A stretch of DNA of 64,000 nt from Nymphaea colorata (GCF_008831285.2 NC_045141.1:9906106-9970105); one strand, 5' to 3'; shown: positions 50,341 to 62,282, counted from the first letter of the stretch. Numbers and translations: made by a program. Notes: generated by a model from the sequence alone, not told the origin.

Positions 50341-51050
50341 AGATTATGAGTTATATAAATATGACTTACGATACACGGTTAGTTGTACCCTTCAAAATTG
50401 AAAACCAAATTATTGGATTCACTTTGCTCTCCTTGGCTGAAGCATGTTTGTTGTCTTTTTATATGGATCGAGAAGGAAGGTGTTCATGTTTAAAGCTTGG
50501 CAGATTATATATTTACAAGAGAGTCAAGTTTAAGGAATCTAAGGATGTCTGATAAAAGGGAATATGGAAAAACACAGCTACACCTAGGGCACATTGTGTC
50601 TCTTTTTTGGAACACAGAATTAAATTGCTCTCCATGGATAGACTACAGACTTTTGGCATCAGCCTTTCTAATAAATACATATTATGTAAATGTGATTCAA
50701 AATATACCCTTCACCTATTTTTAAAAGGTAGTTTTCTGGCATGATGTGGAACTTCTTAAAAAAAATTGTATGCAAGTAAAGCTATCTTACTCTATGATAG
50801 CGACTTAGATATGGTGATGTTGTAGAAAACTCGATTTTAAATGGATAGATAAAGCATAGAGGATGGTTTTCACATTGTTCATTTGATATATTTAGAAATA
50901 TAAAGCTCCACCAATCATGATGGAAGTTGTAAACTAACTTCCTTGGTTAGTAATAATATATGGGAAGGCTTAACTTATTCATTCTTAATGGTTTAAGAAA
51001 AATATAGCTAATATTTCTTTGTGGCTCAAGTGGGGAACATGTGCTCATGC

Positions 51051-52069
51051 TTGACCTTTTTGGAAATTCAAGAATCATGTTGCAAGCTATCATTTTGGAG
51101 AATGGATGTGTTCAAAATATTATTTTCATGCTAAAAGACAAATCAAGTAATTTTATTAGATCCAAAGTTCTCTCTGAACTTTAGAACATGAGAATGCAAG
51201 CTGTTGATTTGGCATGAGAGCCTGTTTATCATGTTATATTTTTTTAAGGAAAAGACATACTAGTGTTGGGCCCCAAACATTGGTATGTTTGGATCAAGAA
51301 AGCTATTTAATAGTTTTGGACAGGATGAGTGTGTTGTTTAATCGAGAAAGCTAGATGAGAAATCAAATTTATTTTCCTTTTTTTAGAAGTATTCTATAGA
51401 AACTTCTTTTTGTATTCTTTGCCATCTAGCATTGTAAATCTTTTTACAAGTTTTTTCTTAAGTTTCAATTTTTTGCTTCATCTATATTTTTTCACAATGT
51501 ATGTCACTAATAGTTTCAAGTATACAACTAGGTACTACTTTCATCTATACTTGTTAACAACTTACGTGCTAACAATTTCAAGTGCACAACTGCTTACTAA
51601 TTTGGTTAATTAAACTGACATGGTTTTGGATATGATGCAAAGTCCTCTAATGTGAACTAATGTCATTCATTATCTTCATTTTTCTATTTTACCTTATCTT
51701 CTTACTATAAAGATAAGGAGATGATGGATAAGATTGTTAGCAATAGCATTATACAAACAACTTACATGTACCTACTCCAAATAATAAGCTATCATAATAT
51801 ATCTCTTGTAGAGTCATGGATATAGGCATACATAATCACCAACCACTTATCTTATTGTCAGTTTTTTATGCTCCTAATGTGATTATTGATGTTTATTTGA
51901 AACTCCAGATGGTATTAGATTAAATTTACTAAAGTGATAAGTATTGTCATCTTCTCAATGTTACAACAAATTCATCTCCTACATATACCTATATTTTAGT
52001 AGAGTCATCAAGATGATGGTGCAAAAATAGAATCATTCTCTCAATATTTCAACATATTTGTTAAATGAG
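51051..52069. other. Gene-free stretch after the LINE
   Basis: Very AT-rich, with no domain recognised. The first part may be the LINE 3' end. The short frame at 51410-51613 is hydrophobic and low-complexity. Confidence 0.4.
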
Positions 52070-52640
52070 TTTAAAACTTGAGTTGGTCCAAATTTACTAG
52101 TCTATCTGTTCATGGCAAGGACAAGAAGGGTTATGTTAATGGTCATAGACATTTTCATCCTAAAATTGATCTAATTCATGGTGAATGAGATATTGCAAAT
52201 CAACACATTGTGTCCTAGCTATCTAAATATGTAAAAACCATTATGCATTTGGCTTTCTTTTTATGAGCACTACTACTCAAGAATAAAGAGATAACATTCA
52301 CGACATTTATTGAATTCAACAAAATTTAGCATGGATGCCAGTTATGCCAATAAACTTTTCAATTTAACAAGGGTGTTAAAGGTTTCAATGCCGATCTTCG
52401 GATCTCATATAATTTTTGGGATGAATCTTTTCAACATTGTCATATATCGATAAAAATACTCTTAACAATGCATAGAAGAAGATAACAAGTTCAAGCTTCT
52501 TGGTATCCTTGGTGATGATCATGATACTACTAGAATCCAATTCTTATGCCATTTTTTTCTCTTTCAAACCTTTTATTTGCCCATCAATGAGAAGAGAGAC
52601 AATGAATAATGACTTGTTTTTGCTCCTATAGCCTTCCACT
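52070..52640 (+). pseudogene. Ty1/copia gag remnant (separate element)
   Basis: Broken plus frames read SLSVHGKDKKGYVNGH, then WDIANQHIVSWLSK-like text (one stop), KGVKGFNADLRISYNFWDES, and FKLLGILGDDHDTTRIQFL. The order and spacing fit the copia Gag (UBN2-type) domain. It lies upstream of the primer site of the next copia element, so it belongs to a different, older copia insertion. No LTR or pol was found for it. Confidence 0.65.
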
Positions 52641-52649
52641 CTACCCAAT

Positions 52650-52831
52650 TGTAACTAATACAATGTATTATGACCATTCTAACCATGAGAATAGTTGAAG
52701 TTGTCATCTTGTTGTCCTTTTAATTTCCATTGAACACAAGCAAGTCAATGAGAAAAAGTTTTCTTCATGCGGTCAAAGACAAACCACACAACCTTTTGCG
52801 ATTTCTTTTATTTTTTTTTTATTTGTGGTTG
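52650..52831 (+). repeat. 5' LTR (3' part) of the copia element
   Basis: It shares AGAATAGTT, CCATTGAA and AAGTTTTCTTCATGCGGTCAAAGAC-type text with 57830-57990. The LTR start is uncertain. Confidence 0.55.
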
Positions 52832-52843
52832 TGGTATCAAAGC
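52832..52843 (+). promoter_or_regulatory. Primer-binding site of the copia element
   Basis: TGGTATCAAAGC differs by one base from the initiator-tRNA-Met site TGGTATCAGAGC. A gag-like ATG frame follows at 52868. Confidence 0.8.
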
Positions 52844-52867
52844 ACTAACCTGATTTATTCTTGCAAT

Positions 52868-53700
52868 GGTTGAACAACATGATTCTTTTTCAGTGTCACA
52901 AACCCAATTCTCATATCCTACAACACTAAATGTTGCTAACTTTGTAACTATCAAGTTGTCACATGAGAATTATTTCGTAATCATTTATTGACGAGAACAA
53001 CCCAACTCTTGTTTAGTGCATCATCACCAATAGAGCACAAATATAAAATCTGGACTAAGTTGAGCAGAGGAAATTTGACTATCTTCTTCGTGGCTAGTTA
53101 ACTGGCATATTATTAGGGGAAATTCTTGGATTTGTCATTGATCTTGAGACTTTCTTGGAGAAAAGTTTGCCCTTGATTCATAAGAGCAAAAATGTTTTCT
53201 CCTCTAAATACTTCGATCATTACAAAACAATTATTCTTTGACTAAATATATTGTAATATTTAAAGGTAGTTGTGATCAACTAGCTGCAATAGGAAAACTA
53301 GTTAGTGATAAGTCGATGGTTTTCAATTTACTCAATGGGCTTGGTTGAAGTTATAAGGCATTCATCACTTCAATGAAGGAACATCCCTATTCCATCATAT
53401 AAATAGGTTGTGGCTTATCTCCAAAGTCAAGAAACATTCAAATCATACAAACTACCAAAATCAGATTAAGTCATCTACCACATCAAAATGTTGCATTTTA
53501 TGGCCAACATTAAAATGATCAAAATTTCAAGAATAAACGTGTACAATCAGGTCAATTTTCTTCACAATGTTGTAACTTTATTCCTTATGGGCAGCAATCT
53601 TCATGACAAGATAGGCCACACCAAACAAACTAGTCCACTAATAAGCCAAACAACAATAATGAAAAAATTATTTGCCAAATATATTGTAAGTTAAGTAACT
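52868..53700 (+). pseudogene. gag of the copia element, broken
   Basis: The start MVEQHDSF is followed by LSHENYFVI near 52950 and FNLLNGLG near 53320 with a KAFITSM continuation. These are typical of copia Gag of the short-LTR lineages. Stops follow every 20-60 codons. 53488-53694 is the longest open remnant and shows no zinc knuckle. Confidence 0.65.
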
Positions 53701-53799
53701 CTACTATTAAATGCTATCATAGGTTTAAAAATGCTTTTCATGCTGGTGACATTCCTCAAGTACTCTGCAGTTGATAATCAAGACCATCCCTAATTTTCA

Positions 53800-56700
53800 A
53801 ACATAGGTACAGCCTTTCCAATAATTGATGATTTGGGTACCTAGCGCTTGTTTTTCTATATAATGGGAATGAACATATTATAGTTGGAGATGATAGTAGG
53901 TCGCTTATATCACATATTGGTCACACTAACTTACATTGTGAAATGGAACTATCCATGTTAATAATGTATTCCTAGTTCCAAGTATTAAGAAGAATCTGAT
54001 GTTTGTTAGTCAACCTACCTATGACCAAAATCTGATTTTTAGGTTCTATGATGATAAAAGTGTCATAAAAGAAATAAAATTGGGAAAGGCGATGATGATT
54101 GGGAATGAAGCAGCAACCTATATGTCTTAAAGCCATATCTGCCATCTTACCAAGTTGCTTTCTTCTCCACAACACAATGTTCAGTGAGTCGATATTTGGG
54201 GAACCTTCACCTTGGCCATCCACACATAAACATAGGTTCATCTCTGCAAAAGCATGGTTTTGTTTCAGTTTTCAAAAACAGTAGTGAAACCTATTACATG
54301 ATCTGAAAGTGCTATGGTGAAGTCATATATTCAGCTTAAGGTTATTTATATATGCACTATATATTGATAAGTATTACACCAGATTTGTTTGGATCTATCC
54401 TTTGAAGTGAAAGAGTTATTTTAGTGTTTTATGATTTTTGTCATAAACTAGTGAAAAATCAATTTGATAAAATCATCAGGATTTCTCGGTTAGATAGGGG
54501 CGGAAACTGTTTAACAAGTTCCAAACATATTTAAAACACATAAGCCAACATATCATGTCATGCTCATCAAACAAAAGCATAAAAAGCTTTGTTGAACTTT
54601 CTTTATCTTTGACTTATTTTGCGAATGCATCTCTAAAATATTGGGTGGAAGCTTTGAAAATAATAGTGTAGCTTCTAAATTGACTGTCCTCTTCAATTTT
54701 AAATATAGATATTACATATAAGTGACTTTTCAACAAAGATTTAGATTTTTCTTATCTTAGATTGTTTTGTTCAAGGTGTTATCCACATCTTAGAGACTAT
54801 GCAAAGTAGAAGTTTGATTATAGATCGTTTTCCTATGTTTGTTTGGGACATAGTGAAATTCATAAAAGTTATCGCTGTCTTCGTTTACCAACAAGACATA
54901 CATGTTATTTGTCATCATGTAATTTTTTGTATGAACAATGCTATCCTTTCATATGAAAATAGGTCCCTATGGCTGGCCAACAATTGGTCATTTGCTCTTT
55001 TCTGGATTGGGTCAGTGAAAAACTATCACATAGTGACTCACGGCCACCTGGGTCTTCTAGTCAATTTCCTTCAAAGATGTCAACAACACATGAGCAAGAT
55101 CCAATAATTATGTTGACAAGCTATATCTGAGCATTTGGAGCGTTTGGATTTGCTTCCTACTAGTCAGCCATTTCAAGTTCATAAGCAACTAAAGATGATC
55201 CAAATTCTTCTAACGATATTCTTCTTGAAAAAGGGACTAAATTACACAATACATCCTCTTAAACTCACGCCTTTGCTGCTGGAATTGCATATGAACCAGG
55301 TTCACATACACATGTTCCATCCTCCAAATTCATGCAATGGTGACTACCTAAGGATGGTATATATAAACCAAATCCAAAATATTTTCTTAATGAAGTTGAT
55401 ATTTTTCATGAGCCCAAATTGACTAAGCAAGCTCTTTATGATCCAAGATGTTTTGAAGCTATGCAAGAAGAAATTGATGCCTTCAAACTAATGCATGGAT
55501 TTAGTTCCTAAAACAGCCAACATGAACATTGTGTCCTGCAAATGGATCTTCAAGACTAAAATGAAAGTTGATGAAATAATAGAGAGACTAAAAGCTCACC
55601 TTCTTGCACCTGGCTTCACTCAAGTGCATCGAATTGATTTTTGGAATCTTTCTCTTCAATTATTAAACCACCTAGTATTAGAGTAATCTTACCGTTGGTG
55701 TTGAATTACAATTGGACCACTAAACAGTTGATATTCAAAATGCATTCTTACAAGGTACTCTTGATGAACCAGCTTTTGTGAAGCACCCACCTGAATTTCT
55801 AGGTCCAAATAAACCATCTCATGTGTGTCGACTTAATCGTGCTCTCTCTATGGATTGCGACAAACTTTATGGGCATGGTTTGGTAGGTTCACTAACTGTA
55901 TATCTTCTAGACTTCTTGCCATAGGCTTCTTCTACAGTGTTGCAGAATCCTCGCTTTCCATTTGTCATCATGATGAAGGCAACACTTTTCTTCCACTCTA
56001 AGTAGATGATATTATAATTACAAGAAGTAATGCAAGTCATGCTTTCCCACGTTATAAATCAACTCGGTGCATAATTTTAGATGAAAGATCTCGGTACTTT
56101 GACCATTAATTTTTGGCAGTTCAAATGTCATAGTGGTTTTTTTTATATCAAGAGAGATATGCTTGTGAAATATTAGATAAAATTGGAATATCGTATGAAC
56201 ATTTTCAACTCTTATGGCAGGTAGATCACCACCATAGTCAAAAATATCGTCTGTGGGCAAAAACAGAGAGGTTTTTCTCGAATATAATATAGCAAATTAG
56301 AAAAAAAGGGAAGCATACAGTTTTTAAAAAAATTAAAAACATGAAAAAATAAAATAAATGAAAAACTTATAAGACAACATCAAAAAATAAGAGTATAAGC
56401 AACAAATAAAAATTGAAAAACGGAAACAATCAACATGACATTAAGATATGTAAAAAAAATGCCTAAAATGAAAAAATGTGGAAAAATGTCAAAAAAACAC
56501 GTTTTTTGTGCTTTTTTTTTTACTTTGGCAATCTTTTTTCCAGAAAAACAGTGTTATTTGCCATTTTTTACTGACTTATTTTTCATGTTTTTAACGTGTT
56601 TTTTCGTGACTGTTTTTTATGGCTATGTTTACAATTACCACTTGATTCTCCAAGCCATTTCATGATATTAAATTATTTCAAAGTATCATTTGTAGTTATA

Positions 56701-57332
56701 ATATTTGGCATTCACCAGGCCTGATTTACCTTTCAATGTCAATTATGTGTCTGATCAGCATTTGCATGCCCCTTCATAACATCATTTTCAATTGGCAAAA
56801 TGAATCTTAAGATATATTAAGGGGTCACTTTATTATGGTCTTTATTCTCTCAAACATAGTCCAATAAATTTACATGCCCTTTCTGATTTAGATCGCGTTG
56901 GTTATGCCATATCTTGTAGGTTTACTACAGAATGTCGTCTCTGGAGATAATTATATATTTTGGAGCGCTAGCTAGGTGACAACCTACTATTCAAAATTCA
57001 ATTCTGACACTGAATACAGACCTTTTCCCCTTCTGCCAGTGTAGAAATTACTTGAATATCATATATTCTTCGAGATCTTGGTTTATATTTATCTCAAGCA
57101 CCAACTATTTTTTGTGATTATTATTAGCGCTATATATGGCCATTAATTTGGTATTTCACAACCAGGCTAAAGATATAGAGATTTATTACGGTTTTGTCTA
57201 GGAAAAAGTCGCTCAAGGACAATTAGTAACTAAATTTCAATCCTTCAAATTCTCAAGTGGCCGATATTCTTGTTAAGCCATTTACAGGTCTCGAACTTGG
57301 CTTATGGACTAAACCCACACCAAGTTTGAGGG
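53800..57332 (+). pseudogene. pol of the copia element (PR-IN-RT-RNase H), broken
   Basis: The protease/pre-integrase boundary shows IIVGDDS near 53880 and a VPSIKKNLMFVSQ-like block near 53970. Integrase C-terminal pieces (KYWVEALKI near 54640, FNKDLDFSYLR near 54735, GHSEIHKSYRC near 54850) are in shifted frames. RT begins YDPRCFEAMQEEIDAF near 55435, then CKWIFKTKM near 55540, IQNAFLQGTLDEPA near 55735, and the catalytic YVDD at 55999-56010, whose Tyr codon is now TAA. RNase H reaches HNQAKDIEIYY near 57160 and ends ADILVKPF near 57265, stopping at about 57330. Confidence 0.82.
56290..56640. repeat. AT-rich foldback inside the copia element
   Basis: TTAAAAACATGAAAAAATAA (56334-56353) is matched in reverse by TTATTTTTCATGTTTTTAA (about 56577-56595). 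Between them A-rich text turns to T-rich text around AAAACACGTTTTTTGTG near 56500. The stretch replaces expected coding sequence between RT and RNase H, so it is probably a MITE inserted into pol. Confidence 0.55.
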
Positions 57333-57337
57333 CACGT

Positions 57338-57531
57338 ATTACTAAAGATCCTAGTCTTTGAAGGGATTGACTCAATAGTTGGTGTGAGGCCTGGTAGGTG
57401 GCTAGTTCTAGTTTCAAATACACAGGGACACGGTATTACTGAGGATCTTAGTCTTTGACGGGGTTGACTCAACAGTTGGTGTGGGGCTTTGTAGGTAGAT
57501 AGTTTTATATTCAAATACCTGGAGCGTCAAC
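57338..57531 (+). repeat. 97-bp tandem pair resembling a tRNA-derived SINE module
   Basis: ATTACTAAAGATCCTAGTCT at 57338 recurs as ATTACTGAGGATCTTAGTCT at 57435. Each unit holds GTTGACTCAA(T/C)AGTTGG, which fits a polymerase III A box, and about 40 bases later GTTTCAAATAC or TATTCAAATACC, which fits a B box. It sits between the end of pol and the 3' LTR. The match to a tRNA-type promoter is by pattern only. Confidence 0.5.
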
Positions 57532-57559
57532 ATTATGTGTTGCAAAAGGAGGGTCACTG

Positions 57560-57995
57560 ATATGCAAGTTAAAGCATTGGCAGAGCAGCACTCTAAGACA
57601 CCAAATTAGACCATGTATTTTGTGTGGACAAGAGGTTGGGTGGAAGCTTCAACTCTCCTTTAAGTGGTCAGATGAAATATTTTGCTCACCTGTATTATTG
57701 AGCTACAATTGCATTACTTTGAAGAGAACACAGTGACAGTCAACACTAATGTACATGAAATGGACACAATGAAAATGTGTGGTAATTGTCAATGGTTTTG
57801 GTGCACCTGTTCACAAGCTAACTGATGATTATGTACCATTACTCTAGCCATATTTGGTAACTGTTCCAATCAAGAGAATAGTTCTTGTCATATGATTCCC
57901 ATTGAATAGGAGTTTCAAATCAATGAAAGAAAGTTTTCTTCGTGTGGTCAAAGACCCTTTGGCTGTGTCTTGTATTTTTTTCATTTGTTATTAGT
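57560..57995 (+). repeat. Probable 3' LTR of the copia element
   Basis: A purine-rich CAAAAGGAGGG at 57543-57553 may be the polypurine tract. The last 160 bases match the 5' LTR end. The start of the LTR is inferred from the purine tract only. Confidence 0.45.
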
Positions 57996-59754
57996 TTTTA
58001 AGGCCAAAGGAGCATCTACTTTTCTTGCCCTTTTTGCTACTATAGATTTCAAGGACCTGAAAAAGGAGGCAACCGAAATTCCACCACACTTATAAAAGAA
58101 GCTCGGTCACACATGGGAGCATTTTTGGGATCTTCATGGACAACTCGGTAAACCAAGGCCCAACTTTCCATTTACTTTTTTTGTTTTTTTCGTGTCCATA
58201 TAATCAATCTCACCAAAGCTTTGTAGAACATTGGTCTTTCTCATTTTATTACATCATTCGTCCAGTACTTTGGCCGGCATTTCATAATTGTCGCCAAAGA
58301 GCCTTCCTAAAACATGTTCCCTGTTTTTTTAGGGGCAGGCCGAACAGTTAAACCTCTGGATTTGAGTAGGACTAAACTAAATGTGCATCCAAATAATATA
58401 TGACGCAAATAAAATTTTTTAATTTTTTCAATGTATTGTTTTTTTCAATTAGTTGAGGTGAAGTCATGGCCTAGGTGGCCCTCCCCCTCCCTCCGCCCCT
58501 GCCTGGACTGACCTAGCTGTTGGTGCTGCTCTTAGCTGTTGCTACTGCCGACTTTTTCTAAACATTAATTGTGAACTAAGCATGGACAACTAGTATGGTT
58601 TCATAAGAATTCTGCAATAACGTCAACCTTCTGTCTTATCCAAGACTTAGGAGTTTTTTGTGAATATATTGTAGAAGCATTATGACAAAATAGGACGTCA
58701 AACAAATGGTATAAAAATGCAGTAATAGGCGAAACCTGGTTATGTATGGCTTTGCACGAAAAATTTCGTATGCTAGTACGGTTAATGAAAAGAATGCTTC
58801 GGTTTGATAGGAAAAAAAAATTGTAAGGACAAAAAAAAGTGAAAAGACTTAAAAGGACTTTTTTCAATCATTTCAAAAGTGTTCCCTTTTTTCATTGACG
58901 GTAAGTACGCACACAACTCAAACCCAGTGACAGGCGCTGTGCTTCGTCAACGGACCCGTGACCCAAGCATTAATTTGCTGAGACTGCGATGCCCCGCTTC
59001 TATTTGAGAGCAAGCTCTCGCAAAACCTAATGCAACTTCGGCCAATGTCTCACTGCCAGTATATAAGTATTCTTAACACCCTACTTCCTAGAATGCTCGG
59101 GCAACTTGTTCCTGGACAAAAGTTACAAGTTGTTGGTCCAAAATTAAGACGAAGCAGCCATATTCGGAAATGAAACGAAAAATCAACTGACCCCTGTTAC
59201 ATATGCTTTACCAGTTTCGACTTGTTTAGATCCATGGAACAACAAAACCTTCACACCATGAATGGTGTCCCTTTCAAGATGCGAAAGTAATAACAAATTA
59301 GATCAAGTAACAAAAGATAAACAAGCGGGTAATGCATACTTTCTTAAACTTTTGATCTTCTAGAAGGTTTGAACCTCTGTAACCACCTGTAACAAATTGT
59401 TTGAGAACCGCCTTAAATGAAGAAATGTTTGTCATTTAGAAAATCTCTTAGAACTGTCACCATACATGTACAAAACATCTATTTAGATTTTAGTACTCAA
59501 ACATGAATAGAATGTTGAAAAGCCTTCACAAGAAGTTAAGAACATCAAGAAGTGCTTATGCCAATACATGTACCCTTCCATTAAGGGCAACTACAAAATC
59601 GAACAAATGATGCTACAAATCATCTCGTCCTCCTCGATGTTGTCTTGTACCCTCAATTCCACCTGTGACGCTGCATTCACTGACATTCATCAGGATTCCC
59701 TGACATACTCTAAAGCTGGACATGGATCCAGATCTAAACGGAAGAACCAGAGGT
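57996..59754. other. Gene-free stretch
   Basis: No domain is recognised on either strand. A C-rich run lies near 58475-58505. The frame at 59568-59756 (62 residues) starts at an ATG and resembles nothing known. Confidence 0.45.
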
Positions 59755-60243
59755 GAAGCTGAGATTTGAATCTAGATATAGGGTCAATTTTGGATCTAGA
59801 GTTTGGTTTTTTTACTCAGATTATGATCTAGGACTTTGTTTTGGATCTAGGTTGGGATTTAGATCCGGACCAAAATATAGGGCTTAGTTGTGGATCTAAA
59901 TTTGGGTTTTGGATGTAGATCAAGATCCAAGGATATGTTTTGGATCTAGAGTTGAGATTTGGGTCAAGATTTGGATCTGGGACTCAGGTTTGGATCTAAA
60001 GTGACATTGTGGGCTGGATCTACATCTGAATTTAGATCCAATTTGTAGATTGAGGTTGACTTGGGACTAAAGTCCATAATTAGATCAAAATGGGTCTCAA
60101 ATCGACTTGACATTGAATTGGATGAGAAGTTGGCCAAAGGGAAATTGAAGCATTTGAAGTCAAAATTTGTAAAAAATTATTGTAAATTTGTTATAAATTG
60201 TTTGAAAAATTCTGAATGTCTTGAAATTTTTGGGGTGATTACA
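59755..60243 (-). repeat. Reverse-oriented LTR start of the long-LTR Tat-like family
   Basis: Read on the minus strand it begins at 60243 with TGTAATCACCCCAAAAATTTC, as LTR copies B and C do, and continues into the GATCC/TAGATCCAAA-rich text found near their starts. It is cut at about 59755. The sequence just outside, at 60244, is not a purine tract on that strand, so it is a 5' or solo LTR fragment. Confidence 0.7.
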
Positions 60244-61024
60244 AGGGGTCATGAAAGCAATGGCCCTTATATGATGTATTCTAAGATGCTTGTTGCTTAA
60301 GAGAGTTTTAATCCAGTGTTATTGTAGCATTATAATGTCGGATACCTCTCTAATTTGTGCTTAATGCTTTCCTTCTGCATTTAACTCCTTTAAGATTGGT
60401 GCGTGTATATATTCTGGAGCTAATAACTTTTCCTTCTTTTGGTCATAGAAGTGATGGTTTATTTCAGTTGGTCCATTTTGACGTTGAGGGCTAGCTCTTA
60501 TTACTTTAATTTGGGGTATCAACACATTGTTATTTCCTAAAACACAGTGATGAGGTCAAAATTGTTCCATAATTTCTTTTCATAATCATATTTTACTCAT
60601 GTTATCGTTCAAATGAGTAAGTTTAATTCAAATAATTGTGATGAATTTGCTGAAAATGTTATGGACACTTTTATGGCTGCTCATTCGATTTTACCACAAA
60701 TACTTGCACTGAAATGTGTCAATAGAATGATGTTGCAAAGTGCAAACACAGCCACTTATTAATGTTTCTTATGTTTGCCAACATTTTTTCAGTGTTAGGC
60801 TCAAGGTTTCTGAACTATTTGCTGCAGAAACAAAAGCTTTCCTAGTTCTTATCTTCAAGGCAAAGCACTTTTAGAAACATTTTGTGTCAAATTTATAATT
60901 ATTTTTCAGCTCCATATTTGTGGCAAGAAGTATTTTGTTTATTTACAAAGTCACTGACATGATAACCCTTGAGCATTATGTTGTTAAGTGTGCAACCACA
61001 ACAAGCATCAACATGCAACAAGAA
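60244..61024. other. Gene-free stretch
   Basis: AT-rich, with no domain and no clear repeat. The frames here are short. Confidence 0.4.
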
Positions 61025-61385
61025 GGTAAACATTTAGTAACGCACCGTTTTCGTTGCGAAAGATTTATGGCAACGGAGATGCTGCGTGACAACCACTGTT
61101 ACTAAAAGTCCCGTAACTGATTGTATTAGTAACTAAAATATGCTTTGTTATTGTCTCGGTATTAGCAAATCTTTTGTTATTAATAATGTACAGTAACAAA
61201 ATGATGTGTTGCAATTCTCAGTCACACCTGCGAGGTTTGTGTTTTTAATAACAAAAAAAATTGTTACAAATCATTGAGAGAATTAGTATCAAAGTGGTGT
61301 GTTACTAATTTTGTTTTTAGTAACAAAAAATTGCTGTACAGATTGGTGAGAGAATTAGAAATGAAATTATGTCTTACTAACTTTC
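61025..61385. repeat. Cluster of GTTACTAA/TTAGTAAC motifs
   Basis: At least eight related motifs occur in both orientations in 360 bases: TTTAGTAAC near 61036, GTTACTAAA near 61098, TTAGTAAC near 61126, CAGTAACAAAA near 61191, GTTACAAA near 61262, GTTACTAATTTT near 61303, TTTAGTAACAAAA near 61317 and TTACTAAC near 61374. A GAGAGAATTAG string is also repeated (61277, 61349). Dense short repeats in both orientations are typical of CACTA-type subterminal regions. No CACTA terminus was found. Confidence 0.5.
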
Positions 61386-61429
61386 AAGTTTCTCTTTTTT
61401 AACCCACGGCTCCTTGAATTGGTGCCATC

Positions 61430-61944
61430 CTATTACATTTATAATCCTATAACCAAAAAATAGATATTTACAGCAAAAGAATCAAAATTAACCCACTAGG
61501 GATGGCACCTATACCTAGACCACAAATTGTACTGAGTACTACACAATTTGAAGATCATCGTACCTTCATGTTGAGTATCATTTCTCCAGCTCTAAATATA
61601 CCATATGACTGTGTAGAAGTAATACCAAGCTAGTGATCAAATTTTCTTTTTAAATTTCCTCTTATACCACCATATGAGGTGTTGTTTAATGCCTCTCCAT
61701 GCTAGAAGCTTTTGACCAAGTTTAGAAGCCACTGAACTCCACAAAAGGCTTGACTTTTACACATTTGAAGAATAGATGCACTTCATTTTCCTCTTTACAC
61801 TTGCAACAATCAAAACATGAAGCACTTCATTTTCCTTTCTTAGTCCACAGCTTTTCTCTCAACTTCTGCTTGGAAGCACAATAACAGACCCTCTCCCAAA
61901 CTGTTTTCCTTGATGACACTGATCAGGTTTGGTATGCTAATATA
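61430..61944 (-). pseudogene. LINE ORF2 C-terminal (zf-RVT) fragment
   Basis: Minus-strand frames show TVWERVCYCASKQKL, then after a stop ASCFDCCKCKEENEVHLFFKC and LLWSSVASKLGQKLL. The C..C...E..HLFF.C arrangement followed by LW is the zf-RVT zinc-binding end of plant LINE ORF2. No RT core lies upstream, where host-like exons begin instead, so the LINE copy is 5'-truncated on that side. Confidence 0.55.
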
Positions 61945-62282
61945 AACTGTCCAGATTGACCCTCGACAGGTGATGGCTCTTTCACTTCCGGCTTGACATT
62001 TTCTACAAGATTAATCAAACTTCTGTTTCGAGTGAGCATCTGCCTTACCATCATTTGCAACTGCGTGACATCATTGTGAGGGAATGGCATCAAGTTGATA
62101 ATCTCAAATCAGAGATCCTGCTCAACTGTCCATCCATACCAGAGCTCTATTTCCATCCTTAACACACCAAGTATATGATCACATCTCTTATTTGCTTCCA
62201 AGCTGAAACAATACATTCCACTGAGCTGAGCATCAGCAAATGAATTAGCATGTCTATTAGATTTCAGGCAAGCCGTCAAAAT
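61945..62282 (-). pseudogene. Unidentified host-like gene, exon with premature stop
   Basis: After an acceptor (CACTGTAG at 62283-62290 read on the minus strand) a phase-0 frame runs ILTACLKSNRHANSFADAQ, then a MYCFSLEANKRCDHILGVL block, then WYGWTVEQDL. A TGA stop follows at the next codon, where one base change from TGG (Trp) would explain it. The same frame continues FEIINLMPFPHNDVTQLQMMVRQM and RSLINLVENVKPEVKEPSPV to about 61960. The long coherent frame beyond the stop and clean splice phase with the next exon suggest a genuine gene. I cannot name the family. The LINE tail begins where this frame ends. Confidence 0.5.

Larger units (their letters stand above)
46100..51050 (+). mobile_element. 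L1-type LINE retrotransposon, degenerate
   Basis: Two ORF remnants appear in the expected order: an ORF1 RNA-binding protein with a CCHC knuckle (46100-47960), then ORF2 with endonuclease, reverse transcriptase and C-terminal parts (48190-50340). Total length of about 5 kb fits plant L1 elements. Stops and shifts occur every 50-100 codons. No poly(A) tail or target duplication could be placed. The stretches 46830-47500 and 50340-51050 hold no clear domain and are assigned only by position. Confidence 0.78.
52640..57995 (+). mobile_element. Ty1/copia LTR retrotransposon, nearly full length, inactive
   Basis: Order gag, protease, integrase, RT, RNase H, which is copia. A primer site lies at 52832. 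Terminal sequences 52650-52830 and 57830-57990 are similar (AGTTTTCTTC(A/G)TG(C/T)GGTCAAAGAC and a T-rich end in both), which identifies diverged LTRs. Their exact starts and the target duplication are not resolvable. The whole coding region is broken. Confidence 0.8.

Noticed and set aside
61945-62282. Treating the exon at 62 kb as part of the adjacent LINE
   Set aside because: Its residues do not fit any LINE ORF2 region upstream of zf-RVT, and it has clean splice sites in phase with another exon.
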